From positions 1 to 64,000 of the forward strand of contig CAZTUB010000007.1 in the NCBI GenBank assembly GCA_964615905.1: a stretch of 64,000 bases of DNA. Reading direction: 5' to 3'. Position numbers and translations under genes: made by a program. Below, piece by piece: positions 51,505-60,453 of the stretch. This stretch comes from DATLMR01 sp964615905. Its GTDB lineage: Bacteria; Acidobacteriota; Blastocatellia; UBA7656. Position 1 is the first letter of the stretch, and the number at the start of each line of letters is the position of its first letter. Under the pieces are notes generated by a model, which worked only from the letters and a program-made list of their open reading frames with translations, did no database searches and had not been told where the DNA came from.

Positions 51505-53232
51505 TCAACGATTTGCGAGCTTATAGACGTAATACGGCGTATCGCCTATCCTCTCCCACCCGGCGGCCTTAGCCGGATCGGGGACATGGTCTGTGACGAC
51601 GACCTTTGCGCCGAGCCCGGCAAAGACGCTTATCGCCTTCTGCCTGGCGGCTTCGTCGTCCGCCCAGAAAGAGTCGACATCTCCGGCGATAATCTCATTT
51701 TCTTTCCCTTTGGAAGCGACTTCAGCCACGATCCGCACGCGGGCGAGTCGTGCCCAGTACGCCCTGAACGAATCGCCCACCGAAGCAACGGGGTCACCCT
51801 CGCCAAGCCCCATGTGCTGTAACGCCTCGGCCACCTGCAACTGCTTCTTGTTTGAAGTGACAGGCTTATCTCTCACAACCGAGACGACGGTTCTAGCGAC
51901 GACCGGAGCCACGCTTATCGCAGCCAGCACGATTATGGCGCACGCGAGGACCGCCTGTGACCTGGCCAGCACCCGCAGGCGAATTCTCGGAAGCACGGCT
52001 ACCCAGGACAACAGGATAAACGGGCTGACATATCTTGGCTCAAGGTTTACCAGCGAGAACATGAAACAGGCTATAACAGCCGGAACCAGCAAGACCCAGT
52101 GTGCTCCCAGGTCTTTGAGGCCCGCCCAGCTTCTGCGAGTGAGGCAAAAGAGCAGGAACCCGATTGTGAATACGCCTATGTGCACGTTTAGAAGTATGCC
52201 TGCCCAGATAGGGGCGACGGAGGCCAAAAGGCTCATTTGCCCTTTCAACTCGAAGCGGGGGCGAATCCCTTCGTACCAGTAGGAAGGATCGTACCAGGGC
52301 GGATAGGTAGCCTTGAAAGGCGATGCGAACTCATAGATGGCCGGGCTTGTCGAAATCTTTCTTGTCGGATGGCTCGGATGGCCTTTCTCAGGATCGGAGC
52401 CTTGCCAGTGTGCGAATCTAGGGACCCCGTTAACATACCACGCATAGTTGAGCCTGGCGCTGTCGCCAAATGTCAGCCGCCCTTTGGTTAAAGAGATCGC
52501 CGCTATAAACGGCGCGCTGAGCGAAAGAAATACCAGAAGCGCGACGAGGACTCTTGGGACCATCTTGCGAATATTGCCCGACGCGACGAGGCTCATTGTC
52601 ATGAAGACAAACGCGAGGACAAACATCGGGGCCTTCGCCAGATAACCGAATCCGAGCACGAGCCCGAACACCGCGAAGGTCAAGTACCTGCTGTCGCCAC
52701 GCCTTATTCGCAGCAGCATCCCCGATGCCAGATAGACGAATCCCGCGACAAGCAGGTCGGGCGCGAGGACCCTGAGTGAGATGAGTTCGAGCGAAGACCA
52801 AATAAAGAGCGCGTAGCCGATGACACGCCACCCCCATTCGGGCAAGAGCTTTCCGATCACTTCGCGTTGCGTAGATTCGGCCACGGAATTGTTTGCCGCA
52901 ATCTCATTGAGCAGGAACTCGAAGCAACCGGCGGCAAATATGTAGACAATAAAATTTACCAGGTGAGCGACGGGGAATTCCCAGAACGGAGAAGGGCTAA
53001 AAAGAAAAAAGGCGAGCGACAGAAGCCACGAGTACATGGGGCTCCACTGCGCGTTTATGGCCATGCCCCAGTCGCCGCGCAGGTAAGCGTCCGCCATATC
53101 CAGATAGGATACGCCATCCGGGTTCATCGCGTAGCGGTTGGACCACGCTTGAAGAAAAGCCAGGGCGAGCCCCCCCGTCCAGAACAAGAATCTCGCGTAC
53201 CTTCTCAGGCTAATCTCGTTTGGCAATCTCAT
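51505..53232 (-). CDS. PMT/GT39-like membrane glycosyltransferase candidate
   Basis: A 575-residue polytopic membrane protein with about eleven helices. The first periplasmic loop has the motif NPDGVSYLDMADAYLRGDW, with the acidic residues expected in PMT/ArnT-type glycosyltransferases. The C-terminal 110 residues form a soluble domain (VAEALQHMGLGEGDPVASVG). Such enzymes use polyprenyl-linked sugars to modify lipids or proteins. The family is inferred from layout, not proved. Upstream of the flippase on the same strand, which supports a cell-surface glycan role. Confidence 0.75.
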   Translation of the reverse strand: MRLPNEISLRRYARFLFWTGGLALAFLQAWSNRYAMNPDGVSYLDMADAYLRGDWGMAINAQWSPMYSWLLSLAFFLFSPSPFWEFPVAHLVNFIVYIFAAGCFEFLLNEIAANNSVAESTQREVIGKLLPEWGWRVIGYALFIWSSLELISLRVLAPDLLVAGFVYLASGMLLRIRRGDSRYLTFAVFGLVLGFGYLAKAPMFVLAFVFMTMSLVASGNIRKMVPRVLVALLVFLSLSAPFIAAISLTKGRLTFGDSARLNYAWYVNGVPRFAHWQGSDPEKGHPSHPTRKISTSPAIYEFASPFKATYPPWYDPSYWYEGIRPRFELKGQMSLLASVAPIWAGILLNVHIGVFTIGFLLFCLTRRSWAGLKDLGAHWVLLVPAVIACFMFSLVNLEPRYVSPFILLSWVAVLPRIRLRVLARSQAVLACAIIVLAAISVAPVVARTVVSVVRDKPVTSNKKQLQVAEALQHMGLGEGDPVASVGDSFRAYWARLARVRIVAEVASKGKENEIIAGDVDSFWADDEAARQKAISVFAGLGAKVVVTDHVPDPAKAAGWERIGDTPYYVYKLANR

Positions 53233-53312
53233 AGGGACACAATTCTCTCTAAGTACCCCTGAGATAAAGGACCAATGTTAGGAGGATTCCAGAAAGCGGC
53301 TCGAAATCAAGC

Positions 53313-53355
53313 CGAAGACGCGCCCGGCCACACTCAGTTGCAGGGCGCGTCTTCG
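53313..53355 (-). terminator. hairpin at the 3' end of the DMT transporter gene
   Basis: CGAAGACGCGCCC (53313-53325) is complementary to GGGCGCGTCTTCG (53343-53355); the transporter stop codon lies in the 17-base loop. There is no T-run, so it may stabilise the mRNA end rather than terminate. Confidence 0.5.
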
Positions 53356-54278
53356 GGGCAATCACCGTCGCGCGAGCTGAGCCTGACCTGGCTCATGACG
53401 ATACCGCTAAAGATTAACGCGGTGCCGCCGACCACAGGCAGGGTGATCGATTCGCCGAGCACCAATGCCGCAAGGCTCAGGCTCACGACCAGCTCGAAGC
53501 TTCCCAGTTGCGAGGCCTCGGAGCTTCCCAGCTTTTCAAGCCCGGAGAAGAAAGAGAGCAGCGCCATCACGGTCGAGACAACGGCGATCAACACCACGAA
53601 TATCCACCCTCGCGGGCTCACCGTGGGGAGTTGAGCGAGCACAGACCCGTTCATAAGCCAGAAGCCTATGACAGCAAAGCTCGTCACGTAAAGCGCGACC
53701 GTCTGCGGGTTCAGGTCGTAGAGCAGCCGTCGAGATGTCACTACGTATGCCGCGTACCAGGCGGCCGCGCCGGCTGCCAGCAGAATCCCTATGCTCAAGT
53801 TACCCGCAAGCGTACCCAGCACGCCCACGGCGATGCCCGCCAGGGTTGCGGCGGCCCCCATCCATTTCTGCAACTCGACGCGGTCGCGCGAGATAAGCCA
53901 GTCGATGAGAACGACAAAGACCGGGTAGCTGAAAAAAATCAGCCCCGTTATCGAAGCCGGGATAGTCTCAAAGGCTTTGAAGGTCAGCGTTGAAAAGATG
54001 CCGTACCCGGCCAGCCCTAGCCCCGCGCAGACCATAAGCTCTCTCTTGCCGATTCGCACCGCGTCCCGGTTAAAGAGTAGGTAGTAGGTCCACATCACGA
54101 GCGCCGCCACGAGGAATCTGAGCGTGAGCAGCAGAGATGAGTCTAGCCCCGTCGCGTAAGCGAGCTTCGCAAACGTGCCGATTGCGCCAAAGCAAAAAGT
54201 GGAGAGCAACACCTGCGCAGTACCGATAAAACGCGGCGTGAATCGTGCTGTCATCGAATTTATGTTTCTCGTCTTCAT
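53334..54278 (-). CDS. EamA/DMT-family transporter
   Basis: A 314-residue transporter with ten predicted helices in two EamA repeats; the first begins TAQVLLSTFCFGAIGTFAKLAYATGL and the second near GAAAWYAAYVVTSRRLL. DMT proteins export amino acids, nucleobases or other metabolites; the substrate is not readable. The stop codon lies in a 13-bp hairpin. The gene follows the PucR regulator gene on the same strand with a 142-base gap. Confidence 0.9.
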   Translation of the reverse strand: MKTRNINSMTARFTPRFIGTAQVLLSTFCFGAIGTFAKLAYATGLDSSLLLTLRFLVAALVMWTYYLLFNRDAVRIGKRELMVCAGLGLAGYGIFSTLTFKAFETIPASITGLIFFSYPVFVVLIDWLISRDRVELQKWMGAAATLAGIAVGVLGTLAGNLSIGILLAAGAAAWYAAYVVTSRRLLYDLNPQTVALYVTSFAVIGFWLMNGSVLAQLPTVSPRGWIFVVLIAVVSTVMALLSFFSGLEKLGSSEASQLGSFELVVSLSLAALVLGESITLPVVGGTALIFSGIVMSQVRLSSRDGDCPEDAPCN

Positions 54279-54420
54279 TCCTGGTCCCCTTCAGTGTCCA
54301 TATGAAGTTTCAACCAGTTCGGCTGCTCGGACAACGGGCGGATGACCCGGCAGAGGCAGGGTGGCTTTGTGCTAGGAGCACATAGGGCCGGGGCGGTGTA
54401 AACTCTTTATTATTAGGCTG

Positions 54421-55608
54421 TTAAATCGTGGGCCGGTTCCGCGCCTTGAGCAAAAGGCGGGCCCGGAGCGCGACCTGTAGGTTGAGCCGCACCTCTGGAT
54501 CGTCGAGTTTCTTGCCGAGCAGTTTGGCGATGCGCTCAATCTGGTAAGCGACCGTGTTTCTGTGCAAACCGAGCGCGCGGGCGGTCGCTCGGAGGTTGCC
54601 GTTCTGCTCAAGGTAAGTTTCAAGAGTCGTGAGCCAATCGGTCTGCTGCTCGCGGTCGTGGCGCGCAACCGCGCTCAAATAGAAATCAGCGAACCGCTCT
54701 AGCTCGTCGCTATCGGTTTCGGTCCTTAGCAGCAGACGCCACACGCCCATATCGTTGTAATGCAAGACCGTGGTTGCAGCGCGCGTGATGCTTGCAATAA
54801 ACAGGGCCTCTTTTGCTTCGCGGTAGCTGACGGGGAAGTCTGAAAGCTTTCGCGCAAGACGCCCCACTCCAACCCGAAGTTTGAACTTTGCAGAGCCCGC
54901 GAGCGTCTCGTCCATCAAATGAGCGAAAGGGATTGAAGACTCTTCGCGCGTGCCGAGCGGGAAGATAGCCAGCACATAGTTTGTCATGCAATCCATCACG
55001 GCGCGGCGCGGCAACCGATTTAGGTGGCCGATGACCGCGCGGCTCTCCTGCTCACTGATGTGCTGGTCGAAACTTCTACCGGCGCTCTGCACAAGGACAA
55101 GGGCGTGGCGCTGGTCGGGCTCAAGCCCAAGCGTTCGCAGCCTAGCTAGAGTCTCTTCGCTTTCGGGCAGGTTCCCCGCAAGCAGCGCGTCGATCAAGAA
55201 GTCTCGTTCGGCGTCGAGCGACCGGGCCGCAAGCCGTCTGAGTATCGCCTCTGTGACTTCGACAAAGGGGGTCGCTCGCGGCAACTCTACAAGCGGCATC
55301 GCCGCGCGGTCTGCGATCTCTCGCATACGCGCGGTCGTCTGCGGCAAATACTCCTGGACCGATACGAAAACGGCGGCGATCTTCTTTTCAGCCGCCTCGC
55401 GCATGTACTTTTCTTGGGATTCAGGACTGTCGTGTATACCCATGCCTGACGTGAGAAGAACCTCGCCGCCTTTGACCCACTCCGCCACTTCAGGAAGATC
55501 AAGTATGTGTGTCCACCTGATAGGATTATCGAGCCCCTCGTGGCCCGCGACGACTTTGGCATCCTTCAGCACGTTGAGCGTAAGCGCTTCTCGAACGGTC
55601 AGACTCAT
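54421..55608 (-). CDS. PucR-family transcriptional regulator
   Basis: A 395-residue regulator. The N-terminal PucR ligand domain (about 5-130) opens MSLTVREALTL and has the WTHILDLPEVAEWVKGGEVLLT core; a GGDEF-like linker is followed by the C-terminal HTH with NGNLRATARALGLHRNTVAYQI. PucR proteins sense purine or nitrogen metabolites in some bacteria; the target here may be the downstream DMT transporter. The ATG at 55608 begins the conserved domain; the longer frame up to 55659 runs toward a heptad hairpin. Confidence 0.92.
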   Translation of the reverse strand: MSLTVREALTLNVLKDAKVVAGHEGLDNPIRWTHILDLPEVAEWVKGGEVLLTSGMGIHDSPESQEKYMREAAEKKIAAVFVSVQEYLPQTTARMREIADRAAMPLVELPRATPFVEVTEAILRRLAARSLDAERDFLIDALLAGNLPESEETLARLRTLGLEPDQRHALVLVQSAGRSFDQHISEQESRAVIGHLNRLPRRAVMDCMTNYVLAIFPLGTREESSIPFAHLMDETLAGSAKFKLRVGVGRLARKLSDFPVSYREAKEALFIASITRAATTVLHYNDMGVWRLLLRTETDSDELERFADFYLSAVARHDREQQTDWLTTLETYLEQNGNLRATARALGLHRNTVAYQIERIAKLLGKKLDDPEVRLNLQVALRARLLLKARNRPTI

Positions 55609-55637
55609 GCGGTTAATTATGCCTGCCAGGCGTAAAT

Positions 55638-55737
55638 AGTAAACAGTGACAAGTGACAAGTGACAAGTGACAAGAAAGACGGGAAACTGGCGAGTCGGCT
55701 ACTCTTTCTTGTCACTTGTCACTTGTCACTGTTTACT
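55638..55737. repeat. heptad hairpin element 10
   Basis: The left arm (55638-55678) is GTAAACA plus four GTGACAA units and GAAAG; the right arm (55704-55737) mirrors it as CTTTC, three TTGTCAC units and TGTTTACT. The loop is about 25 bases. It lies between the PucR and GNAT genes. Confidence 0.92.
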
Positions 55738-55755
55738 TTTCTTCTGGGGTTCGAG

Positions 55756-56220
55756 TCAGGATAGGCTCTTAACCATCAGGTAGCCGTCGTCGCCGCTGGT
55801 GTAATAATGGGGCATGCGACGGATTATCTTGTAACCGAGCTCGAAATAGAGCCGCTGCGCGGGGTCGTTTGATGTGCGTACTTCAAGCCTCGAAGTGGTC
55901 ACTCCGTTTTCAAGAAACCCTTGCTCGACCGCTTCCATCAACCGCCGCCCGTGTCCCTGGCGACGATGGTCCGGCCCGACACCTAAAGCGACGACGTGGC
56001 CTGTCCCGTCGGGCTCAAGCATCCCCACGACGAATGCCGTCATCTCGCCCGTGGGCAAAATGACTTTGTAACAGACGCTCTGGCTGTGCGAGAGCAGGTA
56101 GCGAATCGTCTCACGGTCATAGGCCTCGCCGTCGGAAAAACAGCGCTGATCCAGCCGCCAGCACTCGTTCAGGTCGCCGTAGCCCATCGGTCTTATAAAG
56201 GTCTTGGCAGGCGCAGCCAT
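55756..56220 (-). CDS. GNAT-family N-acetyltransferase (RimI-like)
   Basis: A 154-residue GNAT acetyltransferase. The acetyl-CoA-binding segment VVALGVGPDHRRQGHGRRLME (Q/R-x-x-G-x-G/A) and the following LEVRTSNDPAQRLYFELGYK match the RimI class that acetylates protein N-termini; other substrates are possible. The ATG at 56220 starts the conserved fold; an extension to 56259 is less likely. It lies upstream of the PucR gene on the same strand, across a heptad hairpin. Confidence 0.88.
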   Translation of the reverse strand: MAAPAKTFIRPMGYGDLNECWRLDQRCFSDGEAYDRETIRYLLSHSQSVCYKVILPTGEMTAFVVGMLEPDGTGHVVALGVGPDHRRQGHGRRLMEAVEQGFLENGVTTSRLEVRTSNDPAQRLYFELGYKIIRRMPHYYTSGDDGYLMVKSLS

Positions 56221-56454
56221 CACCGGTTCTATATTAGCTTTTCGCCGCCGTTGCCACATATCGCTACCTTCGCTAAGAGAACTTGTGCCGGTGTCGCAAG
56301 AGCACTGCCGGATTAGAAAGGGCTTCCAGCGGCGGCCCTTCCAATACGGCTATTATACGCTAATACTTTTGATCTAGCACAAAACTATTTTTGCGGCTGA
56401 GTTTCTAATGCGCCGATTGTGCGGTCGGGCAAGAATGGTTCGGTGGCGTTCAGT

Positions 56455-56901
56455 CTAACCCACTCCGAGCTTGTATTGGGGAATGGATTTCGACTGGTTT
56501 ATCGCTTTGGCCTGCTTGAGTATCTCTTTGCGCTCATCTGGCAATAGCTGCAATGTCTCGTATAAAAGCTCAATTATTTCAGGGTCTGCGAGAACCTTTT
56601 GCAGCATCTCGATGACGCCGAGCGGTTCGGACGCGTCGGCGGAGATCTGCCCCGGCCCGAATCGTTTTCCTACCCCGCACGCCACATGAAAAAGCTCGTC
56701 AGGCGTCACTCCCAACCCTTCGGCAAGCGCCTTTATCTTCTCGACAGACGGATTTTTCGCGGTCCCGCTGATGATCCCGCTGATGTAACCGTCTGTTATC
56801 CGCCCGCCTGCCCGCACCTCGACATCTCTCAGAGTGAGCCCCTTCAATCTCATGACGCGTTTTACAAAATGGCTTAAATCTTCCGAGCTGTCTTTAACCA
56901 T
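56455..56901 (-). CDS. XRE-family regulator with C-terminal extension
   Basis: A 148-residue regulator. The HTH (about 10-70) reads RLKGLTLRDVEVRAG, then TDGYISGIISGTAKNPSVEKIKALAEGLGVTPDELF. The C-terminal 60 residues form a helical segment (PLGVIEMLQKVLADPEIIELLYETLQLLP) likely for dimerisation. AGGAGCGGGGG precedes the ATG. A perfect inverted repeat 30 bases upstream is a plausible autoregulatory operator. It is divergent from nurA. Confidence 0.88.
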   Translation of the reverse strand: MVKDSSEDLSHFVKRVMRLKGLTLRDVEVRAGGRITDGYISGIISGTAKNPSVEKIKALAEGLGVTPDELFHVACGVGKRFGPGQISADASEPLGVIEMLQKVLADPEIIELLYETLQLLPDERKEILKQAKAINQSKSIPQYKLGVG

Positions 56902-56930
56902 CCCCCGCTCCTAAGTGAAACCATGAGGAT

Positions 56931-56948
56931 TTACAGTGTCAACTGTAA
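56931..56948. promoter_or_regulatory. operator candidate TTACAGT-N4-ACTGTAA
   Basis: TTACAGT (56931-56937) and ACTGTAA (56942-56948) are exact inverted repeats 4 bases apart, 30 bases before the XRE regulator start and about 180 bases before nurA. Size and spacing fit an XRE dimer site. On the regulator's strand its core contains TTGACA. Confidence 0.6.
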
Positions 56949-57130
56949 TAAACAAATCGTCAATAGGCAACTAGAATTTCGCATAGCGCAAAATCCCCTT
57001 AAAAATAGGGGGGTTCGGCCGGGCATTTCCCTGCGCGCGAGTAGAGTTTGACTTATAGACGGAGGTCGCATAGGCTTTCGCCTGAGACCGACGGGCGGTG
57101 GTCTCTTTTGGTTGTCAAAGGCTTACTCGA

Positions 57131-58318
57131 ATGATCTACCGTGAAAGGATAGTTGCCGCGCTCGATAGCTGCCGCGACGAGTTTGTGCGGTTCCGCGAGC
57201 GGGTGGGCGAGAGCTACCGCGCATACGCAGAGGCGCTCGACCAAGTCGAGCAGGGCGGGATGGACAGGCTTGTCGATAGCCTCGCCGGGATAGACTCGCC
57301 GGGCGCGCGTCCCACGGAGGAGTTTCGCGCCTGCGGCTCATTTGTCATTGAGTTTGAGCACTCGTGGCAAAATCACGAAGACGCGCGCCTGTGGGCCTAC
57401 GAGACGCTGCTTGGGCGGACGACCTTTGCCGCGGACGGCAGCCAGATTCTGCCTTCGAAAGACTTTTCGGTCCCGGTCGCGGCGGTCCAGGTCGGGTGGT
57501 TCGAGAACCCGCATCTGCCTGACGGGCAGTACGTCAAGGACGCGCGGTTCGCTGTGCTGCCGCCGTCCGACGTTATTTCGGGCGCGGGGGGCGACACGGA
57601 ATTTTCCGAGCGCATGGTCCACCGCCGCCGCTACGAGATGGAGGTTACGGCGATCAGAGATTACATGATCGCCGCGAGCGGGCGGGGGATAGACGAAGCA
57701 CGCCCGCCGGTCGTCTTTTTCGACAGCCTGCTCGCCATATCATTCGCGCAGATGATGGAAGAAGACCTGCGCAAGCACTACGTTGACGGGATAAAGTCGC
57801 TCCTGGAAACGTCTCAAAACACAGGCATCCCGGTTATAGGTTATGTCGATAAGAGCGCCGCCCGCGACCTTGTCAACATGCTCAGGGAATCGATGCGGCT
57901 TGAAGACGCGCCGGAGATAAACGACGCGGCGCTCATAGAGCCACGCCTCGGCTGGGGGTCGCGCACCCCGCTTTTTGTATGCGCGCGGCGGGGCATTCTC
58001 GACTTTTACGGCGAGCAGTGGGACCGCAGCATCGGGTTCATATACCTCAAGACTGCCGCTGATGCGCCGCCTTCGCGGCTGGATGTGCCGATGTGGGTTT
58101 ATGAGAAAGGGCTGCTCGATTATGTTGTCGAGACAGTGCGAGGCGAGGTGATAATAGGCAACGGGTATCCCTATGCCATAGAGGTCGCGGACGCCACGGC
58201 TGTGCTCAGTATGCGCGACCGCGAGATGTTCTACGCGCTCTTTCAAGATTTCGCCGCGCGCAACCTCGGCGGCCTGCGCGTCGCGCGCAAGGCGATAAGC
58301 AAAGCTCACAGAAGATGA
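57131..58318 (+). CDS. nurA: NurA-domain nuclease
   Basis: A 395-residue protein with the NurA-type RNase-H-like fold: the acidic TFAADGSQILPS near residue 95 (catalytic Asp), later VVFFDSLLAIS and VIGYVDKSAA, and the C-terminal YPYAIEVADATAVLS. NurA trims DNA ends at double-strand breaks together with the HerA translocase. The ATG at 57131 has AAAGG about 9 bases upstream. Its stop overlaps the ATG of the next gene by four bases (ATGA), so the two are translationally coupled. Confidence 0.88.
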   Translation: MIYRERIVAALDSCRDEFVRFRERVGESYRAYAEALDQVEQGGMDRLVDSLAGIDSPGARPTEEFRACGSFVIEFEHSWQNHEDARLWAYETLLGRTTFAADGSQILPSKDFSVPVAAVQVGWFENPHLPDGQYVKDARFAVLPPSDVISGAGGDTEFSERMVHRRRYEMEVTAIRDYMIAASGRGIDEARPPVVFFDSLLAISFAQMMEEDLRKHYVDGIKSLLETSQNTGIPVIGYVDKSAARDLVNMLRESMRLEDAPEINDAALIEPRLGWGSRTPLFVCARRGILDFYGEQWDRSIGFIYLKTAADAPPSRLDVPMWVYEKGLLDYVVETVRGEVIIGNGYPYAIEVADATAVLSMRDREMFYALFQDFAARNLGGLRVARKAISKAHRR

Positions 58319-58905
58319 AGATAGGAAAGATCGTCAAATCGAATTCGCACGTCGATTATGTGGGCCGCGTGCTCGACCGTTTAGATTCGGCTGAGCCGCC
58401 CGCGCCCGCCGATTACCAGTTCGGGCAGTTCGTCATGATCGCCTCAGACTCCGCGACCGCCGTGGGGATAATCTACAACTCGCAACTCATCAACCCCGAA
58501 TACGGCCAGCTGGGGCCGCGTCTTTCCGGTTCGTCGGAGATGAACGCCGTCTTTACGCCCGACCTGATACACGAGCAGGGTGTGCTGATAGGGCTTCTGC
58601 TTGTCGGCTGGATTGACGGAGCGGGCCGCGAGCACCAGGGCATCCCTGCAACTGTCATCCCTGTTAACTCAGATATAAGCGTTATGACCGACGAGCGCGT
58701 GCGCTCGTTTCACACGAGCGACAACCGGCTCATTTTGAGATACTACTCGCAGGTGACGACGCACGCCCGCCAGTTCGCGCCACAGTTATTGCTCAACGTG
58801 CTCGATAAGCTCGAAAGCCTGTTTGGCGAAGCTTCAAGGTCGGAGATCGCAGTACTGAGAAAGACGCTGAACTGGCAGATGCTCTTTCAGAATAAATCAT
58901 TATGA
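58315..58905 (+). CDS. HAS-barrel-like protein coupled to NurA
   Basis: A 196-residue protein whose first 75 residues look like the HAS barrel found at the N-terminus of HerA: IGKIVKSNSHVDYVGRVLD, YQFGQFVMIAS, VGIIYNSQLINP. It lacks the ATPase part of HerA. The rest has strands and a C-terminal helix pair (LNVLDKLESLF). Start overlaps the nurA stop. I infer a role in DNA-end processing with NurA; a HerA ATPase would have to be encoded elsewhere. No direct family name is certain. Confidence 0.75.
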   Translation: MKIGKIVKSNSHVDYVGRVLDRLDSAEPPAPADYQFGQFVMIASDSATAVGIIYNSQLINPEYGQLGPRLSGSSEMNAVFTPDLIHEQGVLIGLLLVGWIDGAGREHQGIPATVIPVNSDISVMTDERVRSFHTSDNRLILRYYSQVTTHARQFAPQLLLNVLDKLESLFGEASRSEIAVLRKTLNWQMLFQNKSL

Positions 58906-58926
58906 TGCGGTCAGAGGGAAGAAGAC

Positions 58927-60423
58927 ATGGTTGAGATAGACGGCGGCTCACTCACATTAGAGCAGACCGCCGCAGTCGCAGACGGCGCGGAAGTGAGCGT
59001 GGCCCGGCAGGCGTTCGCGCGGGTCGAGCGCGCGCGCCGGTTTGTCGAAGCGATTCTCGAACGAGGCGAGGTCGTCTACGGAATCAACACAGGGTTCGGC
59101 GCTCTTGCAGACGTAATGATCCCGACGGATAAACTCCGCCAGCTCCAACTCAACCTCGTGCGGTCGCATTCGTGCGGCGTAGGCGAGCCGCTGCGTGAGC
59201 GCGAGGTTCGCGCAATGATGTTACAGAGAGCCAATGTCCTTGCGAAAGGTTTTTCGGGATGCCGCAGGGTCGTGCTCGATTCGCTCATCAACATGCTCAA
59301 CGCGGGCGTGCACCCTGTCATCCCTTCGCGCGGGTCTGTCGGAGCGTCGGGCGACCTTGCGCCGCTCGCGCACCTTGCGCTCGTAGCCATCGGCGAAGGC
59401 GAAGCCATCTATCGCGGCGAGCGGATGGCGGGCGGGAGCGCTCTTGCGCTTGCGGGGCTTGAGCCCATCTCGCTTGAAGCGAAAGAGGGGCTGGCGCTTC
59501 TAAACGGCACGCAGGCGATGACCGCCGTAGGCGGGCTCGCGCTCCTCGCGGCAGAGCGGCTTGCGCACGCCGCCGACGTGGCGGGTGCGATGTCGCTCGA
59601 AGCTCTCAAAGGCACGCCCGTCGCGTTCGATTATAAGATTCACGCCGTGCGCCCGCACCCCGGCCAGATGGCGAGCGCGCGAAGGCTTAGAGAGTTGATC
59701 GAAGGCAGCCAGATAAGGGAGTCGCACCGCGATCATGCAATCGACCCGCGCGTGCAGGATGCATACTCGCTTCGCTGCATGCCGCAGGTCCACGGCGCTG
59801 TGCGCGATGCGCTCGCGCACGCTCGCCGTATCCTTGAGATCGAGATAAACAGCGCGACCGACAACCCGTTGATCTTTGCCGAATCCGAAGAGGTGCTATC
59901 GGGCGGGAACTTTCACGGCGAGCCTGTCGCGCTCGCGCTCGACTACGCGGCGGTGGCGGTGGCCGATCTCGGCACCATCTCCGAAAGGCGAGTCGAGCGG
60001 CTTGTAAACCCAGACCTCTCCGGGTTGCCCGCGTTTCTTACGCCTGACCCCGGAACGAACTCCGGCATGATGATCGCGCAGGTCGCGGCCGTCTCGCTGA
60101 TAGCTGAAAACAATGTGCTGGCGCACCCGGCTTCGGTGACAAATTTGCCGACCTCGGCCAATAAAGAAGACCACGTAAGCATGGGCATGACCTCTGCGGT
60201 AAAATTCGCGCAGGTCGTAAAAAATGTGGAGTTAATTCTGGCGATTGAGTTATTGTGCGCGGCTCAGGGGCTTGAGTTTCTAAAGCCGCTCGAACCGAGC
60301 CCGAGGCTCGCGGCTGTCGTCTCGCGGATACGCGAGCGCGTGCCCGCGCTTGAGCGTGATGCCCCGCTCGCCGGTTACATAGAATCGCTTGTGCCGATTG
60401 TCCACGAAATAGCCGAGGCGTGA
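58927..60423 (+). CDS. hutH: histidine ammonia-lyase
   Basis: A 498-residue HutH that converts histidine to urocanate using the autocatalytic MIO prosthetic group. The MIO tripeptide Ala-Ser-Gly is at 140-142 in GSVGASGDLAPLAHL. Other family marks are YGINTGFGAL, the NLVRSHSCGVGEPL segment, LNGTQAM, and SATDNPLIF. GAAGAAG precedes the ATG. It starts 21 bases after the HAS-barrel gene on the same strand, an unusual link to DNA repair. hutU is nearby but separated by a convergent small gene. Confidence 0.97.
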   Translation: MVEIDGGSLTLEQTAAVADGAEVSVARQAFARVERARRFVEAILERGEVVYGINTGFGALADVMIPTDKLRQLQLNLVRSHSCGVGEPLREREVRAMMLQRANVLAKGFSGCRRVVLDSLINMLNAGVHPVIPSRGSVGASGDLAPLAHLALVAIGEGEAIYRGERMAGGSALALAGLEPISLEAKEGLALLNGTQAMTAVGGLALLAAERLAHAADVAGAMSLEALKGTPVAFDYKIHAVRPHPGQMASARRLRELIEGSQIRESHRDHAIDPRVQDAYSLRCMPQVHGAVRDALAHARRILEIEINSATDNPLIFAESEEVLSGGNFHGEPVALALDYAAVAVADLGTISERRVERLVNPDLSGLPAFLTPDPGTNSGMMIAQVAAVSLIAENNVLAHPASVTNLPTSANKEDHVSMGMTSAVKFAQVVKNVELILAIELLCAAQGLEFLKPLEPSPRLAAVVSRIRERVPALERDAPLAGYIESLVPIVHEIAEA

Positions 60424-60453
60424 AGGGGCAGGGGCGGTCCCTGCCCGCTTCGA

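Noticed and set aside
56997..57016. Terminator CCCCTTAAAAATAGGGG near 57000
   Set aside because: The stem is only five pairs and no T-run follows; it lies in a promoter spacer.
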